This document shows positions 8,352 to 16,895 of a stretch of DNA of 64,000 nucleotides, one piece after another. The position numbers and the translations under genes are program-made. The notes under the pieces were generated by a model that did not search any database, was not told the origin of the DNA, and was given only the letters and a program-made list of their open reading frames with translations. Source of the stretch: CAZNFR01 sp964572225 (GTDB taxonomy: Bacteria; Bacteroidota; Bacteroidia; Bacteroidales; GCA-2748055); NCBI GenBank assembly GCA_964572225.1, contig CAZNFR010000002.1, positions 15,783 through 79,782 of the forward strand, given 5' to 3'. Positions within the stretch are counted from its first letter, which is position 1. Each line of letters starts with the position of its first letter.

Positions 8352-8641
8352 TCATTCGATTATATCGTTAATACCCCTTGCTGGCGATTTTTTTTTAAAA
8401 GAGATACTAATTGGATATTTGAAAAGCTGAATTTTTGCCAATTTTTTTTCAAAATCGGCTTCCGTTTCCAGGAAAAGGAGATGGTAAATACTATTAAAAA
8501 TCTTCTTATTTGCCTATTTATTATGTAGTTACGTGCATTTTTTACCATTTTAAACGGTCCAGGAACGAGATATTTTCATTTTTCCGACCCTTTATCCGAA
8601 AATATTTTCTTCACGGGCATATAATTTTTAGTTTCTTTGTC

Positions 8642-8672
8642 TTTGCGGAACAATACTACCGATTTAAATTTG
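8642..8672 (+). promoter_or_regulatory. Promoter of the symporter gene
   Basis: TTTG at 8642-8645, a 19 nt spacer and TAAATTTG at 8665-8672 match the Bacteroidota consensus exactly. The box ends 2 nt before ATG 8675, so transcription would begin at or within the start codon region, giving a leaderless or nearly leaderless message. Confidence 0.6.
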
Positions 8673-8674
8673 GC

Positions 8675-10090
8675 ATGATGAAGAAACCTGCATTACATTG
8701 GCAGATTTTAGCTGCATTAATTCTTGCAGTTTTATTTGGTATCTTTTTCCCTACCTCCTATCGGATTACCGATAAGAGTCTGGAGGCATTGGATCGTAAA
8801 AATCTTCCTGAAGATTTAATCCCACGGATATCAGATTACCAGGGTACGACTTATGCGAGTCAATCTGAATTCCAAAGTTTAATGGAAGGTATTTTATCTG
8901 CTGAAGAATTTGCAGGTTATTATTTGCGGATTGAAGAAGCCAGTTATCACAATCCGGTAGTTTCCAGTCTGAGCTGGTTAGGTGATATATTTCTAAGGGC
9001 ATTGAAGATGTTGATTATCCCGTTAATTATAAGTTCGCTTGTATCGGGGATAACTAATATAGGAACGGGCAAAAATCTGGGAAGGCTTGGAGTTAAAACC
9101 ATTACGTATTATGTAGGTACCTCTACTCTCGCCATTGTGACCGGTCTATTTCTGGTGAATCTAATTCAGCCCGGGAAAGGAGCGGATCTTAACTTTGTTA
9201 AGAAAGTGGAGGGCCTCGTTGAGAGTCAGAGAAGTTTTCTGGATCTTATTGTAGAAATTGTGCCGGAAAATATTGTCAGAGCCATGGCCACCAGCGATAT
9301 GCTGCCGGTCATTTTCTTTAGCATACTATTTGGTTTTTTTATAACCCGGGTAGGCAGCAAGCACCGGGATTTTATGAACGACCTGTTCAACAGTATGTTC
9401 GAGGTAATGATGAAGATTACCTTGTTTGTCATTCGATTTACCCCTATTGGAATATTTGGTATTGTGATAAAGGTGGTTGCGGATCAGGATGATTTGGCAA
9501 GCCTTGTTTCCAGGATGGGTTTATATATGGGTACTGTATTGCTGGCCCTTGCCATTCATGCCTTCATAAGTCTTCCATTAATTGTAAAGATTGCTGGCAA
9601 GGTTCGTCCTTACAAGCATTTCCGTAACATGACCACACCCTTGTTGACGGCATTTTCAACCTCTTCTTCCGGAGCGACCCTTCCCCTGACCATGACGGCG
9701 GTGGAAGAAAACAGCGGTGTATCCAATAAAATTACCAGTTTCACTCTTCCCCTGGGGGCCACCATTAATATGGATGGGACTGCATTATATGAATGCATAG
9801 CAGCGTTATTTATTGCCCAGGCGTACGGAGTGGATCTTAGTATTCTTGAGCAGGTGATAGTGGTAGCCACGGCCCTTCTTGCCTCCATTGGTGCTGCCGG
9901 GATACCTATGGCCGGATTGGTAATGATAACGGTAATTCTTACGGCAGTTAACCTTCCATTGGAAGGGGTTGGCCTGATCCTGGCGGTTGACCGGATTCTT
10001 GATATGTTCAGGACTGCCACCAATGTTTGGAGTGACAGCTGTGGTGCCGTTGTCATTGCAAGGTCAGAAGGAGAAGAATTGAAGGTATAA
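8675..10090 (+). CDS. Dicarboxylate/amino acid:cation (Na+ or H+) symporter, DAACS family
   Basis: 471 residues of the sodium:dicarboxylate symporter family (GltP/DctA/GltT relatives), which import glutamate, aspartate or C4-dicarboxylates with cations. Visible marks: the membrane-entry segment LRALKMLIIPLIISSLVSGI, the serine-rich hairpin motif TAFSTSSSGATLPLTM, helix 7 with GATINMDGTALYECIAALFI, hairpin HP2 SIGAAGIPMAGLVM, and helix 8 with DRILDMFRTATNVWSDSCGAV, whose Asp/Arg/Asn residues bind substrate and cation. A polar insert (about residues 28-75) sits between the first two helices. Start ATG 8675 (or 8678, MKKPALHW) is preferred because the upstream in-frame sequence is promoter-like. 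The stop codon directly abuts the stop of the convergent dehydrogenase. Confidence 0.9.
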   Translation: MMKKPALHWQILAALILAVLFGIFFPTSYRITDKSLEALDRKNLPEDLIPRISDYQGTTYASQSEFQSLMEGILSAEEFAGYYLRIEEASYHNPVVSSLSWLGDIFLRALKMLIIPLIISSLVSGITNIGTGKNLGRLGVKTITYYVGTSTLAIVTGLFLVNLIQPGKGADLNFVKKVEGLVESQRSFLDLIVEIVPENIVRAMATSDMLPVIFFSILFGFFITRVGSKHRDFMNDLFNSMFEVMMKITLFVIRFTPIGIFGIVIKVVADQDDLASLVSRMGLYMGTVLLALAIHAFISLPLIVKIAGKVRPYKHFRNMTTPLLTAFSTSSSGATLPLTMTAVEENSGVSNKITSFTLPLGATINMDGTALYECIAALFIAQAYGVDLSILEQVIVVATALLASIGAAGIPMAGLVMITVILTAVNLPLEGVGLILAVDRILDMFRTATNVWSDSCGAVVIARSEGEELKV

Positions 10091-13030
10091 TTAAGCTTCC
10101 AGGGCTTCGAACATTATTTCTACAGGGTGCAGGGCCTGGCGATTTGTGCCATCCTTTATCTGATGCCTGCAGCTCGTACCCGGAGCTGAAATTATCACTT
10201 CATTCCCTGTCTTACGGATCTCTGGAAAAAGAACGAGTTCCCCCACCTTCATGGAAAGTTCATAATGTTCTTTTTCATATCCGAAGGAGCCGGCCATTCC
10301 GCAGCAACCAGAGGGTATTTCTTCTACCTGGTAATTTTCCGGGAAACCAAGCATCTGAGTGGTGCTGGATGTTGAAGCAACGGCTTTTTGCTGACAATGT
10401 CCATGTACTTTTATATTCAAAGGCCTTTTGGTAAACTGTTTTTTTAGGATTCTTCCTTTTTCAACCTCCCGCATAAAAAATTCTTCGAATAGAAGTGCAT
10501 TCTGACTTATCCTTTTTGCTTCCTCTCTGAGGTGTTGATCAACCAATTCCGGGTATTCGTCACGGAAACCAAGAATTGCAGAGGGTTCCAGTCCTATAAT
10601 CGGATGCTCTTCATCGATCCTACCTTTCAGCACCTCAATATTGCGGTTAGCTTTTCTTCTTGCCGTTCTCAACAAACCTTTGGAAATATAGGTGCGGCCG
10701 CTTTCTCCGGTCTCCGCTATCAGAATACGGTATCCCAGGGCCGAAAGAAGGGAGACTGCCTTAATTCCGATGGCAGTATCGTTGTATTGGGTAAACTCAT
10801 CCACAAATAAAAAAACCTGAGGACCATTGTCCGGCAGAAGGGAATTAATACGGGAAAGATTATGCGAAAGCCATTTAGAAAGACTTATTTTATGTAGAGC
10901 GGGGATGCTTCTGTCTGATGCAAAACCTAATATTTTTTTAATCGGTCTTGAGAGTTTGGAATGGGTTGCAAAAAAATTAAAAAATGCGGGCCAGTAGCTG
11001 CCTATTCGGTTAATTGAAGTAATGTAGGCTATCATTCTTGCTCTCAGTGAAATACCATTTTCATCATAGTAATGCTGGAGAAATTCTGCCTTGTACTTTG
11101 CCATATCCACATTACTGGGGCATTCGGATTTACAGCCCTTACATGAAAGGCATAAATCAAGAATATCATAAATCTCTTTATGATTGAAAGGATTCTTTTG
11201 TGTGGAATGGGTAAGAAATTCTCTCAGCAGATTTGCCCGGGCGCGGGTGGTGGTATTCTCATCGCGACTGGCCTGGAAACTGGGACACATGGTTCCTCCT
11301 ATTATGGATGATTTCCTACAGTCGCCTGATCCATTGCATTTTTCTACTGCCCTTAAAATTCCACCCTCACGGGAGAAGTCAAATAGGGTTTCGATATGCG
11401 GTTCTTTCCTGCCGGCTTCATATCTGAGTGATGTATCCATGGGAGCGGTATCCACAATCTTAGCAGGATTAAATATATTTTGCGGGTCCCAAACCAGTTT
11501 AAGTTTGCGGAACCATTCATAAATTTCATCTCCTACCATCAAAGGAATGAATTCCCCCCGGAGTCGTCCGTCTCCATGTTCCCCGCTCAGGGATCCTTTA
11601 TATTTCTTGACAAGGATTGCGGTATCTTCTGCTATTTTCCTGAACAATTCCACATCCTCTTTATCTTTTAGGTTAAGGACTGGTCGCAGATGAAGTTCAC
11701 CCACAGAAATATGGGCATAGTAAACGCATTCCCTGTTGTATTTTTTCAGAATTAAGTTGAATTCATCAATATAGTTTTCAAGGTCGTCCGTATTTACTGC
11801 CGTATCTTCGATAACCGGAGCCGGTTTGGCATCTCCCGGCATATTGGATAGGATTCCGAGTCCGGCTTTTCTCAGGGTCCAGGCTTTCTTAATGTCGTTT
11901 CCGGTTAGAAGCGGGAAATGATAGCCAAGATTTTGAAGCTTTAGCGATTCAATGATTGCATCAGATTTCTGCGTTAATTCCTGCTGTGTTCCGGCCATAA
12001 TCTCAATCATGAGTATTGCACCCGGATTTCCCTTAACAAAAAAGCGATTCCTTTGTTGCTCAATATTTTCTCTGGTAAGTTCCAGAACCTTGTCATCCAT
12101 GAGTTCAATCGCTGCGGGCTTGTTTTTCAATGCGATTACATTCCCTTTGATTGACTCCTTTACTGTTTTAAAATGAGCACACAGCAACCCTTTCACCGGA
12201 GGGGGTAAGGGTTCCAGGTTCAGGCGTGCTTCATAAATCAGAGCCAGGGTTCCTTCGGATCCTGCCAGTAACTTGCACATATTGAAAGTTTGAGAACTTT
12301 CCGCATGGAAAACTTCAGAATCCATAAGGATATCCAGAGCATATCCGGTATTTCTTCTAACCACGGAGGGATGTGGAAATTCATCCCGGATTTTTTGCCG
12401 GTTCTGGGAGGATGAAAGCAGATCGTTGACATGTCGGTAGATCTCCCCTTCAAGGCTCTTCAGCCTGCATTTTTCAGTAAAGGTTTCTTTTGAAACAGGA
12501 CCGAACTCTGCGATGGAACCATCGCTAAGAATACATTTAAGGGAAATGACGTGTTCCCGTGTGGTTCCATAAACAAGGGAATGAAGTCCGCTGCTATTAT
12601 TGCCGACCATTCCACCAATCACGCATCGGTTTGAGGTGGAGGTTTCGGGCGCAAAAAACAGTGAATAAGGTTTAAGGGCCAGGTTTAATTCGTCGAGGAC
12701 GACACCGGGTTCAACTCTAACCCAATGTTCTTTTTCATTGATTTCCAATATCTTATTTAAGTATCTGGATAAATCCACCACAATTCCTCTACCGACAACC
12801 TGTCCGGCAAGAGAGGTCCCTGCCCCGCGGAAGATCAGTTTAAGGTTGTTTTTCCCTGCGAAAACCACAATTTTTTTAAGATCTTCAATATTTGCGGGCC
12901 ATATAACAGCATCAGGAATTTCACGGTATGCAGATGCATCGGTTGCATATATCATCCGTTTTGGTTCATCCGTAAAAATTTCACCATGAATGGTCAATTC
13001 CTTGTCAAATAAATGAAACAATTTCTGCAT
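10091..13030 (-). CDS. Fused FAD-linked oxidase and Fe-S (CCG-domain) dehydrogenase, GlcD-GlcF/YdiJ type
   Basis: 979 residues combining a GlcD-like flavoprotein with a GlcF-like Fe-S subunit, as in E. coli YdiJ. These enzymes oxidise D-2-hydroxy acids (D-lactate, D-2-hydroxyglutarate, glycolate) and pass electrons to the respiratory chain or another carrier. The FAD PCMH domain is near the N terminus (LIFRGAGTSLAGQVVGRG). The FAD-oxidase C domain has LSGEHGDGRLRGEF and DPQNIFNPAKI. Fe-S ligands are CNGSGDCRK with GGTMCPSFQASRDE, then CLSCKGCKSECP. The C-terminal CCG-type segments are HGHCQQKA and SGCCGMAGSFGYEKEHYE. No membrane helix or signal peptide is visible. The substrate is not fixed by sequence. 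Start ATG 13030. Confidence 0.9.
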   Translation of the reverse strand: MQKLFHLFDKELTIHGEIFTDEPKRMIYATDASAYREIPDAVIWPANIEDLKKIVVFAGKNNLKLIFRGAGTSLAGQVVGRGIVVDLSRYLNKILEINEKEHWVRVEPGVVLDELNLALKPYSLFFAPETSTSNRCVIGGMVGNNSSGLHSLVYGTTREHVISLKCILSDGSIAEFGPVSKETFTEKCRLKSLEGEIYRHVNDLLSSSQNRQKIRDEFPHPSVVRRNTGYALDILMDSEVFHAESSQTFNMCKLLAGSEGTLALIYEARLNLEPLPPPVKGLLCAHFKTVKESIKGNVIALKNKPAAIELMDDKVLELTRENIEQQRNRFFVKGNPGAILMIEIMAGTQQELTQKSDAIIESLKLQNLGYHFPLLTGNDIKKAWTLRKAGLGILSNMPGDAKPAPVIEDTAVNTDDLENYIDEFNLILKKYNRECVYYAHISVGELHLRPVLNLKDKEDVELFRKIAEDTAILVKKYKGSLSGEHGDGRLRGEFIPLMVGDEIYEWFRKLKLVWDPQNIFNPAKIVDTAPMDTSLRYEAGRKEPHIETLFDFSREGGILRAVEKCNGSGDCRKSSIIGGTMCPSFQASRDENTTTRARANLLREFLTHSTQKNPFNHKEIYDILDLCLSCKGCKSECPSNVDMAKYKAEFLQHYYDENGISLRARMIAYITSINRIGSYWPAFFNFFATHSKLSRPIKKILGFASDRSIPALHKISLSKWLSHNLSRINSLLPDNGPQVFLFVDEFTQYNDTAIGIKAVSLLSALGYRILIAETGESGRTYISKGLLRTARRKANRNIEVLKGRIDEEHPIIGLEPSAILGFRDEYPELVDQHLREEAKRISQNALLFEEFFMREVEKGRILKKQFTKRPLNIKVHGHCQQKAVASTSSTTQMLGFPENYQVEEIPSGCCGMAGSFGYEKEHYELSMKVGELVLFPEIRKTGNEVIISAPGTSCRHQIKDGTNRQALHPVEIMFEALEA

Positions 13031-13052
13031 TTTTACGATAGAATTAGAGTTT

Positions 13053-13068
13053 CAAAGTTATAATTTTG
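13053..13068. promoter_or_regulatory. Back-to-back divergent -7 boxes
   Basis: The minus strand reads TAACTTTG at 13053-13060 (toward the dehydrogenase) and the plus strand reads TAATTTTG at 13061-13068 (toward the histidine kinase). Both match TAnnTTTG. Clear -33 elements are not seen, so the pair is only suggestive of divergent promoters. Confidence 0.4.
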
Positions 13069-13146
13069 AATGGATTGTTGAGGGTTATATTTTAAACCGG
13101 ATTTTTTTTGGTGAAAATAACCTGGCAATGACCCAAAACTATCTCG

Positions 13147-14754
13147 ATGCTCAACATTGACGATCTAAAATCCAAGATTGAAGAACTCAGCCGGGATCTG
13201 GAGCGAAAGCAAAAAGAGTACAATTCTCTCTTTGAAGAAATGAACACCGGTTTTGCCTTCCACAAGATCATTTGCAATAAGCAAGGAGATCCTGGGGATT
13301 ATGTATTTTTAAAAGTGAACCGAGAGTTTGAGCGTCAAACCAATTTAAAATCCGATGATATTCTTGGTCGCACTGCTCTGGAAGTCTTTCCCAATACGGA
13401 TCAGAATATTATTTCCACCTATGGTGAGGTAGCCATTGGTGGTGAGCCTGTGCGCTTTGAATTGTATTTGAAGGACATAGATAAATATTTCGATGTTAAT
13501 GCTTACTCTCCTTTCAAGAATTTTTTTGTAACCACTTTTTACGACATAACCCGGAGGAAAAAGGCAGATATTCTCATTGCGGAGAGTGAATGGAAATACC
13601 GTACGGTATTTGAGAATATGAGTGAAGGGATGGTTTTCAATGAGATTGTTAGAGACGCAGAATCAGAGATATCCGGTTACAGGATTTTGGATGTAAATAA
13701 GGCTTACGAGACCATTTCAGGGATTTCCAGGAGCGAGATACTGGGAAAGGACGATTCCAGGCTTTATGGTCTGACAGTAGATGAGTTGAAAAACGGTCTC
13801 CATGACTCGGATATTGAAAAAAACTCGCTCAAATTCGAGTATTCCGACAGTTTAAATGGGAAAAGCTATCAAATATCCCTAAACCGATTGGAAAGAGATA
13901 AATTTTCGACCATTTACACCGATGTGACGGAAATCCGATCGGCCATGCAAAAAGTGGAGAATACCAGCCGACAGCTCCAGCAGCAGAACGAAGCGTATGT
14001 AAAGTTAAATAAGGAACTGCAAAAGGCGAATGAGGATCTTACCCAGGCAAAGAATAAAGCAGAACAGAGCGACCGCCTTAAATCCGCATTCCTCGCGAAT
14101 ATGTCTCATGAGATCCGAACTCCCATGAATGGAATTCTGGGGTATACCGAGATTTTGTTTACGGAGGAGGATGCTGAAAGAAGGAAAAACTACCTTCAAA
14201 TCATCAGAAACAGCAGTCACCAGTTGCTTCGCATTGTCAATGACATCATCGATATCTCCAAAATTGAATCCGGTTTGATCGACCTTCATTTATCGGATCT
14301 AAACATCCCTGAACTATTTCAGGAACTCAAGGATTTCTTCGATCACGAAGCCCGAAAGAAAGGAATTGAGCTCAGGGTAAGTGATTACCTGGGAGACAAC
14401 AAAGTAATCCGGACCGATGGATTAAAGGTAAATCAGATTTTGAATAACCTCCTGAATAATGCGATCAAATTTACGGACAAGGGTTTTGTGGAACTGACCT
14501 GTTCAAGGGAAAATGAGGAATACTTATTCAAAGTGAAAGACTCGGGGATAGGAATTGATGTCCAGAACCAGGATCTTATTTTCGACAGATTCAGACAGGT
14601 CGATCTCGATGAAGAAATTTTGAGAGGAGGAAATGGGCTGGGACTCGCCATTTCCAAGGCTTTCGTTGAAAAAATGGGAGGGAGAATATGGGTATCCTCC
14701 AACCCTGGGATGGGAAGTGAGTTTTGCTTTACTCTTCCTCTAGAGGGTGCCTGA
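13147..14754 (+). CDS. Cytoplasmic PAS-domain hybrid-type sensor histidine kinase (no receiver)
   Basis: 535 residues without membrane helices. A short N-terminal coiled coil (1-30) leads into PAS domain 1 (about 25-135, ending FYDITRRKKAD) and PAS domain 2 (about 146-265, ending STIYTDVTEI). A coiled coil follows (265-310), then the HisKA dimerisation domain with FLANMSHEIRTPMNG, phosphoacceptor His321, and the ATPase domain with NQILNNLLNNAIKFT (N box), VKDSGIGID (G1) and GGNGLGLAISKAF (G2). Output partner unknown: no response regulator gene is adjacent. The nearest regulators are at 28 and 31 kb, which is too far to pair by position. Start ATG 13147 retains the full coiled-coil lead-in. 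Confidence 0.9.
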   Translation: MLNIDDLKSKIEELSRDLERKQKEYNSLFEEMNTGFAFHKIICNKQGDPGDYVFLKVNREFERQTNLKSDDILGRTALEVFPNTDQNIISTYGEVAIGGEPVRFELYLKDIDKYFDVNAYSPFKNFFVTTFYDITRRKKADILIAESEWKYRTVFENMSEGMVFNEIVRDAESEISGYRILDVNKAYETISGISRSEILGKDDSRLYGLTVDELKNGLHDSDIEKNSLKFEYSDSLNGKSYQISLNRLERDKFSTIYTDVTEIRSAMQKVENTSRQLQQQNEAYVKLNKELQKANEDLTQAKNKAEQSDRLKSAFLANMSHEIRTPMNGILGYTEILFTEEDAERRKNYLQIIRNSSHQLLRIVNDIIDISKIESGLIDLHLSDLNIPELFQELKDFFDHEARKKGIELRVSDYLGDNKVIRTDGLKVNQILNNLLNNAIKFTDKGFVELTCSRENEEYLFKVKDSGIGIDVQNQDLIFDRFRQVDLDEEILRGGNGLGLAISKAFVEKMGGRIWVSSNPGMGSEFCFTLPLEGA

Positions 14755-14756
14755 TC

Positions 14757-15569
14757 CTAAACCTTTTTCTCTCTGAAGTTGGTACTTTCAAAAATTTTAT
14801 CTGCAGATCCTGCAATAAAGCCTGTAAATAACTCTCCTTTCTCATTTTTATAACGCTCGGCAAATTCATAATAACAAGCAGGAATTTGATGTTTTCCCTC
14901 TTCGAACTCAATTTCCACGATATCCGCAAGTGTGCTTGATTGCCTAAGGAGCTGTTTTTGAGTCCCTTTAATTTCTCCGCCGGAGGTATTCAGGGAATAT
15001 CCTGTATCTTTCAGAAGCTGGTTTACTTTTTCCAGGTTATTATACTTTTGAAGATAATTCACGCTTACAGTAAAGTGATTTGCACAAAAACCAAATACGT
15101 AGAGCCAGGCAGCATATTCCGAATCCTCTCTAAGGGAAGTGTAGGTTTTGAACGAAGGTACCCCGAAAACATTCCCTGAAAAAATGAGTTCTCTGCTGTT
15201 AAAAATCTGTGGGTCTGCAATATCCAGGATGGTTTTTACGGTCTCCCTAAGAAAAGGAGAAAACCGGTCTGTTTTTAGCTGACTTATAAATACTTTTGGA
15301 GCTTTGGGCTCCCCGGGCAGTTCAAAGTGCTTTGCATACAGGTTTTTAACCGGAAATTCGTATTCACCTGATTCCACATACCCGTTTTCAGTGAAAATTC
15401 TGGAAAGTACATCGATATTTACCCTGGAATCATCAAAAGTCCGGAAGGCAATATGATCATTTATCACCTCCTCCCCTTTCAGATGAAAAAGCCTGTGAAT
15501 ACCATCGGCAGAAGGATTTAGTCGGGAGTACTGATCCCACAAACGTTTAAAAATATCTGTTAATTCCAT
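14757..15569 (-). CDS. DUF1338 protein, 2-oxoadipate dioxygenase/decarboxylase (HglS)-like short form
   Basis: 270 residues of the DUF1338 family, a VOC-fold non-haem iron group. The characterised member HglS converts 2-oxoadipate to D-2-hydroxyglutarate in lysine breakdown and is about 460 residues; this is a compact version. Seen here: NDHIAFRTFDD with the conserved His and Arg, FEFPVKNLYAKHF-like text (EFPVKNLYAKHFELPG), the FCANHFTVSVN segment with a second His, and the late Glu-containing ACYYEFAERY. These fit a His/His/Glu metal site. D-2-hydroxyglutarate is a possible substrate of the nearby 10091-13030 dehydrogenase, which makes a functional link attractive but unproven. It converges on the histidine kinase with 2 bases between stops. 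Confidence 0.82.
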   Translation of the reverse strand: MELTDIFKRLWDQYSRLNPSADGIHRLFHLKGEEVINDHIAFRTFDDSRVNIDVLSRIFTENGYVESGEYEFPVKNLYAKHFELPGEPKAPKVFISQLKTDRFSPFLRETVKTILDIADPQIFNSRELIFSGNVFGVPSFKTYTSLREDSEYAAWLYVFGFCANHFTVSVNYLQKYNNLEKVNQLLKDTGYSLNTSGGEIKGTQKQLLRQSSTLADIVEIEFEEGKHQIPACYYEFAERYKNEKGELFTGFIAGSADKIFESTNFREKKV

Positions 15570-15877
15570 GGGTTGGTATTTTAGTGGATACTACAAAAAA
15601 CAAATCTAATTCAAAATCTTTTTTTGTAACTGAATTATCCAGGAAGGGACCTCCGCTTTCCCCCTAAAAGGTATGGACTATCCAGTTTTTTGAGATTTCG
15701 TTCGACAATTGAAATTTAATACAATAAACATATGAAACATTGGAAATGATCACGCCGTAGTATTGTTGTACAGCAGAAATCATACTTGACATAAATCATC
15801 TTTTTCCTGTAATTACCTTCAAATTTTTTGATTAATTTTAAAACAAAATACAACTTCCCTTAATTAATTGATAATCA
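15570..15877. other. Intergenic region upstream of the pta-buk run
   Basis: 308 bases with no gene. Two related imperfect palindromes, TGAATTATCCA (15631-15641) and TGGACTATCCA (15674-15684), sit 43 bp apart, and TTGATAATCAA (15868-15878) overlaps the pta start codon. A TTGAC at about 15787 is followed by A/T-rich sequence but no good TAnnTTTG box, so the operon promoter is not located. Confidence 0.4.
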
Positions 15878-16879
15878 ATGAATTTAATAAGTCAGATAAA
15901 AGAAAAAGCTAAACAACACAAGCGTCTTATTGTTTTACCGGAGGCGGATGAAGAAAGAACTTTAATGGCTGCCGACCTTATTCTTGGGGAAGGAATTGCC
16001 GACCTGATTTTGCTGGGTGATCCTGATCAGATCCGCTCAGAAGCCAAACAAAAGAGCCTGACCTATATTGCATCTGCAACCATTGTAAATCCTCTTTCCC
16101 ATTCAAAAATGGAGGAGTATATTGATTTAATGCTGAAACTTCGAAGCAGCAAGGGGTTGACAGAAGAGGAAGCCAGAAATCTGATTCAGGATCCCTTATA
16201 TTTATCTACCCTTATGATCAAAGCGGGAGACGCGGACGGTGAAGTTGCGGGTGCAAAAAATGCTACCGGGGACGTACTCAGACCCGCCTTTCAGTATGTA
16301 AAAACCATGCCGGGCATTAGCGTTGTATCTGGTGCATTCATTATGATTCTCAAGAACAAGCAATTTGGAGAGGATGGGGTTATGATCTTTGCGGATTGTG
16401 CTGTTCATCCGGACCCGGATGCGAATCAGCTCGCTGAGATAGCCGTAGCTACGGGTAAAACGACACGTGCTATTGCCGGATTTGAGCCCAGGATCGCCAT
16501 GTTAAGCTTTTCCACTAAGGGGAGTGCCAATCATGCATTGGTAGATAAAGTGGTTCGTGCCACGGAGATTGCCAGGAAAATGGCCCCTGATATGATGATT
16601 GATGGTGAATTGCAAGCGGATGCTGCAATTATTGAAGCGATTGGACGATCAAAGGCTCCGGGATCTGATATCGCGGGCAGGGCAAATGTTCTGGTGTTTC
16701 CCGGACTTGAGACGGGTAACATAGCTTATAAACTGGTGCAAAGGCTGGCTGATGCGGAAGCAGTTGGACCCGTTCTTCAGGGAATGGCTGCTCCGATTAA
16801 TGATCTCTCGCGTGGATGTTCAGTGGATGATATAGTCAACCTGGTCGCCATAACCTCAACACAGGCTTCCGGAAAATAA
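15878..16879 (+). CDS. pta: Phosphate acetyltransferase
   Basis: 333 residues, the usual length of the short Pta form without N-terminal regulatory domains. It interconverts acetyl-CoA + phosphate with acetyl phosphate + CoA. Recognised by LIVLPEADEERTLMAADLIL, DPLYLSTLMIKAGDADGEVA, GAKNATGDVLRPAFQYVKT, ISVVSGAFIM, FADCAVHPDPDANQLAEIA, RIAMLSFSTKGSANHALVDK and VLVFPGLETGNIAYKLVQRL. First gene of a five-gene plus-strand run; the next gene starts 16 bases downstream. With ackA two genes on, it provides the acetate branch of ATP formation. Confidence 0.95.
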   Translation: MNLISQIKEKAKQHKRLIVLPEADEERTLMAADLILGEGIADLILLGDPDQIRSEAKQKSLTYIASATIVNPLSHSKMEEYIDLMLKLRSSKGLTEEEARNLIQDPLYLSTLMIKAGDADGEVAGAKNATGDVLRPAFQYVKTMPGISVVSGAFIMILKNKQFGEDGVMIFADCAVHPDPDANQLAEIAVATGKTTRAIAGFEPRIAMLSFSTKGSANHALVDKVVRATEIARKMAPDMMIDGELQADAAIIEAIGRSKAPGSDIAGRANVLVFPGLETGNIAYKLVQRLADAEAVGPVLQGMAAPINDLSRGCSVDDIVNLVAITSTQASGK

Positions 16880-16895
16880 CATAAACTCATATAAT

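Larger units (their letters stand above)
7936..8641. other. AT-rich intergenic region without a credible gene
   Basis: About 700 bases between the XRE gene and the symporter, visibly richer in A/T than neighbouring sequence. It has no coding frame with family resemblance; a 62-codon minus-strand frame near 8360-8548 is low complexity. It holds several inverted repeats (8073-8110, 8281-8294, 8338-8351) but no DnaA-box cluster, tRNA or terminator with a clean T tract. It could be a decayed gene or a regulatory island; neither can be decided from the sequence. Confidence 0.5.

Noticed and set aside
8360..8548. Minus-strand frame of 62 codons in the AT-rich gap
   Set aside because: Low-complexity Lys/Phe/Ile-rich text without family resemblance or ribosome site; such frames are expected in AT-rich DNA.
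7936..8641. Replication origin in the AT-rich region
   Set aside because: No cluster of DnaA boxes and no dnaA/dnaN or gidA-type neighbours.
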